From Branchiostoma floridae (Eukaryota; Chordata; Leptocardii; Amphioxiformes; Branchiostomatidae), in NCBI RefSeq assembly GCF_000003815.2, contig NC_049989.1, positions 15,772,411 through 15,836,410 on the forward strand: a stretch of DNA of 64,000 bases, in the 5' to 3' direction. Positions 1-9,019 of the stretch are shown here, piece by piece. The stretch's first letter is position 1; each line of letters starts with the position of its first letter. The notes beneath the pieces are model-generated. The model worked only from the letters and a program-made list of their open reading frames with translations. It did no database searches and was not told the origin of the DNA. A program made the position numbers and the translations under genes.

Positions 1-429
1 CATTTATTAGATTTCAAACAACAACAATTCAATTTCCCGACCACTTAGATTTCATGATGTGAGCATATTTTTTGCCTACTCGCATCAATTTTGGGGTGCC
101 CAGAAGATGTCATTCATTAATCAAATCAATTTTGCCTATTAGTAAGCTAAGTGAATGTAGATGGGCATATGTTACTCAAGAGGTTCACAGCAGTGTCTTG
201 CTGCACATAGACCAGCTACATGTACATGTAGTGCAGCTTCTTCTACTAGAGTCCTTTCCTAGAACCCTGGACTTGGTGCTGAATATTGTGCTGTTATTAC
301 AGATGCCTTCCATGTACTGTTTTGCTCACTATTTGGATTCTTCATTTTGTGCTTTGACTTCTCCCAGCTAAACTAAAACTCTACTAGAAAGCACCATAAT
401 GTCATTTCCTGACTGTATCATCTATTTAT

Positions 430-500
430 TTATTTGTTTATCTATACCGTGTCCAACAAACACAGTGCTTAGCACAATGCTCTCCAGGCGTGCCCTGTAC
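430..500 (-). repeat. possible LINE 3' tail
   Basis: TTTATTTATTTG-type simple sequence at 430-445 is followed by non-repetitive DNA, in the style of a minus-strand LINE 3' end with an AAATAA-type tail. Weak evidence. The rest of 1-430 shows nothing recognisable and is presumably an intron of the TIR-HEAT gene. Confidence 0.25.
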
Positions 501-649
501 AGAATAACATACACAGAATATCATAAACAAAGAAACAAGAGAAACTTAACAATAAAAAAAACAAAATAACAGTATATAAAATAATAAGAGTACATCAAAT
601 CAGAATCATAAAAATCAAGGTCAATGTGGCAAGTTAGAGAACAGTTGTG

Positions 650-929
650 CAGGGTTCTAGCCAGCGAATGGGCAAACAAAACTTTGCCCATTCCACCCTC
701 TGTGACGGACATAAATTGGTATGTTAAGATACTAATTAAACCAAGGTGAGTCTATCAGCAAAGTTTGCCCCTCAAAATAAAGGAGATAGCATTTCAGTGG
801 GTCTAGATTTCAAAATTATCCTTGGGAGCATGCCCCCTTGACACCCCCTAGGAATCGTCACACCTTTGACAAAAATTTCCATTCAAAATCCAGGGGACTG
901 AAAAAAATTTCAGGCTGGCCAGAACACTG
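650..929 (+). mobile_element. hAT-like MITE, copy A
   Basis: The inverted ends are CAGGGTTCTAGCCAGC (left) and the complement CAGTGTTCTGGCCAGCC (right). The flanking 8-bp repeats are CAGTTGTG (642-649) and CAGTAGTG (930-937), 7/8 identical. The interior shares the block ...GCATTTCAG.GGGTCTAGATTT... with copies at 11478-11725 and (reversed) 58763-59319. It is non-coding, and the open frame crossing it is chance. Confidence 0.7.
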
Positions 930-1032
930 CAGTAGTGATGTCTTAACAGCTTCTTTGCATGATGTGAATGTTTTTCCTTACAAGCTTTCAAAAGTATTTT
1001 CCTTACTTCTTTGCGATTTTTTTCTTCTTCAG

Positions 1033-1178
1033 GCCTTCGTCATAGTGTTGAGCAGCAACGCGGTTCGGTCTCAACACTGCACTGACGAGGTATCACTGGC
1101 CTACATCTCCAACAAGGCCATGTTCCCTGTGGCTATGGAGTCCTTTGATAAGATCTACCGGGATCTGGATTTTGGCAT
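1033..1178 (+). CDS. TIR-HEAT gene exon a (TIR core)
   Basis: The acceptor AG at 1031-1032 follows a T-rich tract, and the donor GTAGGT starts at 1179. The exon starts in phase 0 and leaves two bases (AT) that complete ATG with the next exon. It encodes the TIR strand VIVLSS and the helix with the putative catalytic Glu at 1087-1089. Reading through into the intron gives an artificial stop at 1180. Confidence 0.8.
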
Positions 1179-4100
1179 GTAGGTAGCATTATCAGTAAAC
1201 TGTGTCAAGGACTCAGGAAATAGATACTACTGTTTCAGTACTGCAAGGGTCTTTTACATTTTGGAATTACTTACTAATATATTGTCTGATACTCTTCAGC
1301 AGTTTCCAAGCAGGGTTGAATAATTGAATTGTACATAATGCAATTGACAGTCATGGTCATCAATTACTAATGATACTGGCACCATTTATTTGCTACCATG
1401 ACCAAATAGACACTGATATTTTATTGGTTTACGTTTCTCCTATACAATAAAAGCTAGCCGTAATATTACTCTCAGTCCAAGTTTAGACCATAATACGTCC
1501 CACATTTGTCGTTGTGAGATTTAGCCTAGTTGCTGTAAACACATTTGATGTAAAACTTAACTTCGGGCATGCCAACATTACCTGTAAGCTGAAAAGATTT
1601 GCCGTTTCTTCAACAGGAAGTTGACACTTGCCAAGCTGAACTGGATGTTTTTCACCAATGACGAGGAGTGTCAGAAGAGCTTGCCCACTCTGGTCACCAC
1701 CATCAGATCCTCCCTCAACATCCTCTCACAAACAGACGGAGTCGTGTCCACATACCAAGTCAGTCAGCTGTACGTCAACGACAAGGAGAAGACGCAGGAG
1801 GCCACGCCCGGATTCTGGGAGCGAAAGTTCGGAAACGTGAGGACAAACATTCCTTGGGTGGAATTCAAGAAGGCATTCCAGGAGGAATACCAGCACAAGC
1901 TTGATAAACATTTTCCCGGAAAACAACAAGAGTTTTTGATGAGACTCATCAATAAGGACTTGCTTGATGGGAGTCCGCGGTTTCATCGGGAGGCGTACGA
2001 TAATTTCTGCGGGACGCAGGTCAACAAACCCCATGGGTTTTATAGCAGACTGAAGGAGTATTGCGGCAGTAAGCACGCCATGAGGGAGGTCTTTAGTATG
2101 GACTCCACGGTCCGGTTGTCGGCAATACAGAATCTGGGTAACGTCTATTCTTATTGAGTCATAAAGTTCTTTGTATACAATTAGTATATAGTAAACCTGC
2201 AGGCATTTTGATGACTGTCTGTCAACTTCCTCAATACTGACTGGTACATGTACTACTTTGCACTGCAGCTAGGTGTCGCTGCTGCATTGTGAAGACTGTA
2301 GTCCCAAACATTACTGCAGTAGATTTTCTGATGTACAAAAACTTTGTTAACCAGGGATTTACCAATTTGATGAAACTATGCATACTCTAGTCATCATAAA
2401 ATGATTTTGCTTTTTAAAGCATTTTTGAGAGTGTAGTTGTATTTTATTTACAATTTCCTACGCCATTTCCTATGTGATTTTCATATTGCTGCGAAGCTTT
2501 TATATTCAGTATATTCTCTGGCAAAACATTAACCTTACATACCATGCAGTGTTGATATACTACATACCATGCAGTGCTGATATACTTTCTAGAGTCAATT
2601 GCTTAACTGTAACATTTCTTACCATTTTCCTAAGTGTCCTCAGGTAATCAATTATTTGTCTGTGCAGTATCTAATGTTTTTCTGCTTACCCCAGGCAAAT
2701 TTAAGACACCTGGTGTGGTGTCTTCTCTCAAGAAGCTCCTTGTAGATGAAGATCCGAACATCCGGGCTGTTGCATCCATTGCACTGGGCAAGACAGGTAC
2801 ATTGTAACAGTATCCTTGGTTAGACAACACCTTAGGAACTGTTGAGATGGAATTGTCCAGGATTTCTAACCTCCATTAACAAATTTAGGCTTACCTTTTT
2901 ATTCAGGGTTATTTTCTTTTACCTGTCAAGGACATATACAATGTGATATTCTTGATGTGTATAAGCTTATTCTAATGTGATGTAACAGTGGATAAAAGTG
3001 ACTTGCACTGGTGCAAGTTTGGTTTGAGAGTAACATCTATTATCATAATACCGGTACGTTTACGACGATTTCTCTAGCCATACTGATTTGACAAATTGTC
3101 AACGCATCATTTTCTCCAGTTACATGTTGCTGTTATAGGTTACCCTTGCCACTTCGTCTGTGTAAATTTTCTGCCACTCTTGTCCTGCTAAAAGCGTAAT
3201 ATTGTAATTGTAACACGCCGCGGAATTACACGGCGAACGGGCGCGTGGTTGGGAGGGGGTAAAAAATACCGGTAGGAAGAAACACGGCACAATTAACTGC
3301 CGCTATGTACATTTATACATCCTCTGATGTTCCTCCTTTTTCTGTCAGTAAATGCATAAAACATAAACCTGCATGAGCATACAAAATGTCATGAGAAAAC
3401 GGACGTATACTGTCAAGAATTTTCATTTAACTTCTGTCCGTCACAACCGCTATGACGTAACACTTCACTGCTAGCGTAGATATAAAAATGGCGGGAAAAT
3501 GGCTGCGTACGTTCAATTTTGCCCATTCAGTCGTAGATTCGGCGTATTATGCAACGGTTCTTCACACTTTTACATGAGTTGTAGGTCACCAACAGAAATT
3601 CAAGATTGTTGTTGAATCATGTTCGTCTTGTGCCGTGAGCATGTGTAATTATGATCTATAAATTTGGCAATGAATGTGACAGTGTGTTCGTCCCACGACG
3701 AGCTGCCTACCCCGAAAAAGATACTGAAAACTTTTGGCCTTGTTGTCTTCGAATGCATTGTTATCGATGCTTTGTAAATGATGTATTGGACACCTAGATG
3801 TCTGAAGTGTGCACAGCTCAGAAATAACTATTGTTGCATGTGTAGATCTCTTTAAGTTCCAGTATTTTTAATCTACCGGTATAAGTCTTACTACCGGTAT
3901 TATGCCAATGCATGTTACTTGCACCACACCAATTTTACATGCACAAACTTGCATAATTTATATACTATGCATGTGGTATTTTGAGCCCTGATAGCTAACA
4001 AAAAACTGAAATCTTTTTGTCTTCCTTTGGGGTTTCTTTGTAGATTGAGAACCAGGAAGTTGAAGTTTGTGTCGTCTACATGTATGATTCTCAGTCAAGC

Positions 4101-5153
4101 ATTTTGCTAGATACAAGTTTGACCACCAAATGTCTCTGCAGGCACGTGTACACCGGACATAGTGGAAGCACTGGTCAACCTTCTGAAGGATGAAGACAGA
4201 TTGGTACGTGAGAGCACGTGTGTGTCGCTGGGTTACCTACAGGCCCAGGATGCTGTACCCCACGTCATTAACGCTTGGTGAGTAATGTACTTTGAATCTC
4301 AACTGAACATATCTGACAGCTAGGTTAGGATCTAAAGCACTAGCCTTGCAGTTGATAAACATAGCAGGATTTCTTCTTATCATCATAATGGTCACAGAAT
4401 GTACTTGCATGTACGTATACTGACGAGGGCTGTCATAGTCATTGACTTTAAAAGTCGTTGATTCAGGCAGTCCATAAAATTATGTAGAAGTCATCACATG
4501 AACATATTTGACTGTATTTCAAAGGCCAGGTGGTATTTCAAAGGCCAGGTGGCCCTTATGATGAGGTGGTCAATAGTACAGGTTTGACTGTATATCTATG
4601 GCCAGGTGGCCCTTATGTAGAGGTGGTCACTAGTGCAGGTTTGACAGTATATCAATGGCCAGGTGGTCCTTATGTAGATGTGGTCACCAGGAACGGTTTG
4701 ACTGTAACTCTAGTTCACCTTTATCCGCGGGGTAACCTATGTCCGTTGTGTTGTTAAACAGGGTATCCAGGGATATCAAGTCGATGGACGGTAGTTTCAA
4801 ATCGTACTATTTTCAAAATATTGCAGCTTGAAACTATCATCTGTCGACTTGATACCCCTAAATACGTTGTTCTTAAATAGAACGAATAAAGGTTACCCTA
4901 AGGATAAAGGTGAACTAAAGTTGCATCATTGGCCAGGTGGCCCTTATATAGGGTGGGCAATTTTACAGGTTTGACCATATTGTACATACTTTAGGTGACC
5001 TTGACCTTTTTACTCCATAGGAGGAATGACCCCATCTCCCATGTCCGAGAAGCGGCGCAGGCAGCCCTGCGTGTGATTGGTGGAGAAGAGGCCAACCAAG
5101 CCGTCCACATCACGCAGGTGCTGACCAGGGAGATGAACGACCTGGCCAAGTGA
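1033..5153 (+). CDS. TIR domain-HEAT repeat protein, 3' five exons (5' end outside window)
   Basis: Five exons join in frame with GT-AG borders: 1033-1178, 1617-2137, 2695-2796, 4142-4277 and 5021-5153 (stop TGA 5151-5153). They give 345 residues. The first ~80 residues are the C-terminal half of a TIR domain: a VIVLSSNAV strand, then a helix with SQHCTDEVSLAY, then the MFPVAM strand. The Glu of CTDEV (codon 1087-1089) aligns with the catalytic Glu of SARM1-type NAD-cleaving TIRs. A central region of unknown fold (about residues 85-220) follows. The C-terminal ~125 residues are HEAT repeats, e.g. VVSSLKKLLVDEDPNIRAVA and IVEALVNLLKDEDRLVREST. Known: TIR domains act as signalling adaptors or NADases, and HEAT repeats form alpha-solenoid scaffolds. 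Inferred role: innate-immune or NAD-linked signalling in the cytosol. No named family is claimed. Upstream exons (TIR N-terminal half) were not found in the window. Confidence 0.8.
1617..2137 (+). CDS. TIR-HEAT gene exon b (end of TIR, middle region, start of HEAT)
   Basis: The acceptor CAG ends at 1616 and the donor GTAACG starts at 2138. The exon completes the TIR domain (AKLNWMFF strand, then LPTLVTTIRSSL helix). It then encodes ~135 residues I do not recognise, with a Trp/Phe-rich helical stretch (WVEFKKAFQEEY) and a Cys-containing part (NFCGTQVNKPHGFYSRLKEY). The start of the solenoid (STVRLSAIQNLG) is at the end. Base composition is more GC-rich than the flanking introns, as expected for coding DNA. 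Confidence 0.85.
2695..2796 (+). CDS. TIR-HEAT gene exon c (HEAT repeat)
   Basis: 102 bp, flanked by CCCCAG and GTACAT. It encodes exactly one HEAT unit: helix A VVSSLKKLL, the turn VDEDPN, helix B IRAVASIALGKTG. The unit matches the one-repeat-per-exon layout common in HEAT solenoid genes. Confidence 0.85.
3481..3570 (+). promoter_or_regulatory. promoter-like block inside TIR-HEAT intron 2796-4142
   Basis: A CpG-rich stretch (3217-3250) is followed by a TGACGTAA CRE-like site (3453-3460), a TATAAAA at 3481-3487, and two AAAATGG(C)-type motifs resembling YY1 sites at 3485-3503. A 29-codon open frame starts at 3488. It looks like an internal or alternative promoter with a short first exon, but no downstream splice partner was identified. 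Inference only. Confidence 0.25.
4142..4277 (+). CDS. TIR-HEAT gene exon d (HEAT repeat)
   Basis: The acceptor GCAG ends at 4141 and the donor GTGAGT starts at 4278. It encodes the next HEAT unit: DIVEALVNLLKDEDRLVRES, then the start of a further helix pair (AVPHVINAW). Confidence 0.85.
4706..4921. mobile_element. palindromic MITE family 1, copy 1 (TIR-HEAT intron)
   Basis: The left arm CTAGTTCACCTTTATCCGCG pairs with GGATAAAGGTGAACTA on the right. The pairing continues inward through GGTAACCTAT and a centre containing TCAAGTCGATGGACGG / CTGTCGACTTGATA. Almost the whole element can fold on itself. It has no coding capacity. Confidence 0.85.
5021..5153 (+). CDS. TIR-HEAT gene terminal exon e
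   Basis: The acceptor CATAG ends at 5020. The exon encodes the last solenoid helices (HVREAAQAALRVIGGEEANQ) and ends at TGA 5151-5153 after MNDLAK. The 3' UTR follows; a LINE reverse-transcriptase remnant begins about 100 bp downstream. Confidence 0.85.
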
Positions 5154-5252
5154 TCTTTTATTGTCCAGTGAAACAAAAACATGCCTTAAAGTACCAGAGT
5201 TAAAACCAGGATTGATGTACAGGATTGATGTTCAAACCTAGGATTGATGCTC

Positions 5253-5366
5253 AAAAATTTGTATTTTCCCAGCAGGACTATGATAGAGTGGAATTCGTTA
5301 TCACTAAGCACAGGAGAGGCATCTTCGTTTGATAGTTTTAAAGAGCATTTACTGATAGTGTAAAAG
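5253..5366 (+). pseudogene. LINE reverse-transcriptase C-terminal remnant
   Basis: Reading from about 5255, the plus strand gives YFPSRTMIEWNSLSLST, then SFDSFKEHLLIV and a stop at about 5364. The pattern (F.SRT..EWN.L......SFKE.L) is the characteristic C-terminus of CR1/L2/Jockey-type LINE polyproteins. Only this tail survives here, just downstream of the TIR-HEAT stop codon. Confidence 0.65.
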
Positions 5367-6100
5367 CTAGGTCTAATAGGTCGTTCAGTGTAATATAACC
5401 AGCTACTACCATGCCAAGTGCCTGTGAAGCTGGTGTGTTACGCCGAATGGTGGTTATACCGGGTATATAGATACAGAATGATATAGATACAGAAAACTGT
5501 ATAAAGTGGTACCAAGGCCAGGCGCCTAAGCATTTGCACATTCAAATAATACTTGTAGTACACAATTTACAAAAAGCGTTTGAAGCACTTTTCAAAGACG
5601 TGGGAATCTTCGGAAAATTGCAATCTTTTATTCAAGGCTATCAAATTTTTGTCACAGTATATGCCTGCTCTATGTTTTTAAGTCAAAATATTGTGGGTAG
5701 AAACAGGCACCAAACCCTCTCCCAATGCAGGTGTTTGCCACTTTGCATATAAGACTACATTTTTCATAAGGTGTACATGTCTTGCATAGGGCTTTGTGCA
5801 TTTTTATCAAGATTTGTATGTTTTATGTGATTCAGGTGTTTTTCACTATGCTTTTCGTATAATTTGTGAATACTTAGCCACCCTGTGGATAATAACAGGT
5901 ATAGATTTATATCAAAAGGTATATAAATTGATATCTATAAACCAGCTGATGAATACTGGGTAACGTTGTAAAATAATACATAATATTATACAAGTATTGT
6001 GGTAATACACTGTTGTATAAATACAAAGTCTTAGACTCAGATCAAAATTATTCTATCCATCACGTATTCACGTCAATGAAGTTTAGACATACAGGTCAAA
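5367..6100. other. 3' flank of TIR-HEAT gene, no gene seen
   Basis: AT-rich non-coding DNA, probably 3' UTR or flank of the TIR-HEAT gene plus LINE-derived sequence. No splice-consistent coding segment was seen. Confidence 0.5.
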
Positions 6101-6105
6101 GATAT

Positions 6106-6325
6106 GCCAAAAAGCAGTTACTCAAGCAACTGGATATGATTTTGGAAACGGTCAGATGCTTTAGACAACCAGTCTTTCATCAGTGACACTGGAGAAGTCT
6201 TGTTCAAGAGATTTTTTATATCCTAGCTATGAATTGATATGCAAAAGAGATTAGTTATCTAGTTCATGGTGTCTTAAACATTTTCAAAATCATATCCAGT
6301 TTCTTGAGTAACTGCTTTTTAATGC
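6106..6325. mobile_element. inverted-repeat element (GCCAAAAAGCAGTTACTC ends)
   Basis: The left end GCCAAAAAGCAGTTACTCAA followed by ACTGGATATGATTTTG is repeated in reverse complement at 6285-6325. The same outer sequence and an inner GTCAGTGACACTG.AGA block recur near 40800-40982, so this is a dispersed element. Non-coding. Confidence 0.65.
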
Positions 6326-6329
6326 AGTA

Positions 6330-7100
6330 AGTATTTACTTTCATGGAACTAAACTGTACAACGACTATTTTGTCATTTTGTGAGCAGAATTTTCCCCCCG
6401 ATGTATAGGTAAGATTGGTACATGTGGGAACACATTGTCAGGTGTGAAATATTGTTCAGTTTTTGACCCTGTAATGTTAGAAGCTACTACTTTGACTATG
6501 GCATCATATATTTTTGTACAGTGTCAGGTATTCTGTAATTTTATGAGTAGAATTCTACACCAGATTTGTAACTAAAAGTGTTATGAAGAAGACATTGTGC
6601 CAGTATTCAATAACGTTCAAAGTTTTTAATTTTTAAGTGTTTTATGTTCTTGGTAGCTACATGTGTACTGCTGTGACAGAGGCATCATATATTTTTGTAC
6701 TGTCCTGTTTTATTTTTGTGCTTGAATTTTTGTGTGTATTATATGCGACTAATGTAGTGTCATTTTCTTATTTATAGAAAAGAAATGTGTGTTTTTGTAG
6801 CGGATTGGCCCACGATAAATCAGGTAATCTCATTAATATTCATTAACAAGGCACCCGTAAATACGTAAAAGGTTTTTCTGAGGCTGGAAAGGCGGAATTG
6901 ATATCGTAAAGCATTGCTGCAAGAGTCAACCTTGTGTGGTAGCATTGTACATGTTGTAAGTCTAGGAATCATGGTAAGCGTCCTATATAATACTGTACAG
7001 ATTTTACAAGAACTATGTGTATTTTTAAAAATTATTTGTATAAGAGTGTACTTGCTATTCTACAGAATACAAAGATTCACCTGGGCAAAACGTTTCAAGT
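6330..7100. other. intergenic between convergent genes
   Basis: AT-rich sequence with no gene seen. A reverse-strand AATAAA (7106-7111 on the plus strand as TTTATT) could be the septin poly(A) signal, and a plus-strand AATAAA lies at about 7192. The convergent TIR-HEAT and septin transcripts may therefore end close together or overlap. Inference. Confidence 0.4.
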
Positions 7101-7760
7101 ACATTTTTATTCAACAAGTCAAAACTGTCAGACCAACATAACATTACATATAAAACATAGACTCCACATAGCTTGCACTCACAATTGAGGAAATAAACTC
7201 TTCTCTGAACTTTTTTTACACAAGTTCAAAATGATTATCAATACAATAAATAGATAATATATATATATAATATATACCAGAAAACATGAAACAAATGCAA
7301 AAATAAGCACCATTAATGATCGTAAGAGTTTTAAAAAAACTGATAGTAAAAACACTTATCAATTCTACACCAACATTGGCACTGCTATTAGCATTACTAG
7401 TCTTAGACTAAAATCCACAATTTTTTGGACAAAAACAACCACATAATATTTGCAACCAAAAAGAAATAATAAAACAGCATCACAACAGTAAAGATTCAAG
7501 GTACAATGCTTTCACATAAATGAACTCCAAGTGGATATATTTAGCCTGAGGCGGTATTCTAGTCTTTGTAAATCAAGATCATTCCACTAGTTTGGTTTTG
7601 TAAAATGTGCCTACTCCCTATGGCATAATCCAACCAACAAGTCCTGTTGAAATTTTGGGAATAAAAGTTGTGCGAGTTACACTTAGATGGCATCATTTAA
7701 GACCTGATAGTACGTGTGAACAGTGGCATCAGGTTGGTAAGTCAATGAATAAGAAGCTTC

Positions 7761-8020
7761 TTTGTACAAAACCAAGTGTTTTATTCAACCAACCTTTCAG
7801 TGACCGCCTGTCTCCTATACCTCAGGGCAATTCTGACTGGTTCACATTGCACTGCAGTATACATGTAGGTGTTGTTGCTCACTATGTGTTTGGGACCACA
7901 TCTGTAAGCAGCGCCATCTATGCTGCAGTACAATATGGGAACCAGTCAGAATTGCCCTGAGTAAGGTGACAGACGATCACCGAAACGCTGGTTCAATACG
8001 ATACCTGGTTTAGTACAAAG
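7761..8020. mobile_element. inverted-repeat element in septin 3' UTR region
   Basis: The left end TTTGTACAAAACCAAGTGTT, then CAACC..CCTTTCAGTGACCG and CAGGGCAATTCTGACTGGTT, is mirrored on the right: AACCAGTCAGAATTGCCCTG through GGTTTAGTACAAAG. Diverged pieces of the same family occur at 2205-2290, 18285-18365 and 18615-18760. Non-coding. Confidence 0.7.
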
Positions 8021-8917
8021 AGTTCTGTTTTTCAGTTACCTGATTGTACACAAAGCAAGATTTCTTTGATCTAAAAGCACTGCCTGCCACTACTTGTATT
8101 ATTTTCCTTGCTTGGAAGCACCCATGGAGGCATATTCACTAGTATTAGTACATAATTCATTGTGCAGTGTAAAAACATCTATTTTCAACATCCTATTGTT
8201 ATGTATACCAGTCTTGTATTTTTGACACTTCAGTTGTGCATTTTATAGAGGTATCATCAAGCAACGATACTATTTCTTATGGCATATTGTTCCACATTGT
8301 ATCCTTCCACTACAGTCATTATTAAGCATACACTAAAGTAATGTAAAGCGTGACAGTCTATAATAGGTTGGACTTCTTCTGAACACCATGCCCCACCTTT
8401 AGTATTATACGAGTATTTACAACTTGGCCACAGTTCAGAAGAGATAGACACTTGCACTACCCTCAAACCTTCTCACAAATCTTCAGTCTCAGACTGTTAG
8501 TAAAAAAGGAAGGGAACACAGTATGCGGAATCCTAATTTCTAAGAGTGAACTCTAGTACAAGGGTTACTACAAGATGGTACTATACGTATACTCTATATA
8601 ACAGCCTATAGGCCTGAAGGACATGTTACAATATATTAAGCTTCATAAGAATGCTACATTCACAAGGCATCACACAATGGTTATGTGGTTATGCTGCGTG
8701 AAATGAACACTGTCTCCTAGAGAAATAATGTTTTTTCCTTTCCACTCTCCAACCAGACTTTCTTAACTAGTTCCACGCTAGGGGGAGGGGCAGTGATGGT
8801 AGTTTGTCGCTCGGGAAACATGATGGAAGCTTGGTTTTTGACTGAGGTTAATGCGTTATTACTTCTTCCTGCATGATGTTCCACCTTAGCTGATAGAAAC
8901 CGGATGTTGGTAAGTGC

Positions 8918-9019
8918 TTAGATGACCAGCTGGTGTTTGGGAGTGGTCTGCGTCGACTGGCGTTTCTGTTCCTCGAGCTGCTGTTCCATACGTGCCAACA
9001 TCTCCTGCATACGCCGCAG
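8918..9019 (-). CDS. septin terminal exon: coiled coil and stop
   Basis: Encodes [20 protein letters not shown], then [13 protein letters not shown] and TAA (8920-8918). It matches [14 protein letters not shown] at the C-terminus of SEPT4/5. The ~1.8-kb 3' UTR probably runs to near 7.1 kb on the minus strand. Confidence 0.95.
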   Translation of the reverse strand: MRRMQEMLARMEQQLEEQKRQSTQTTPKHQLVI

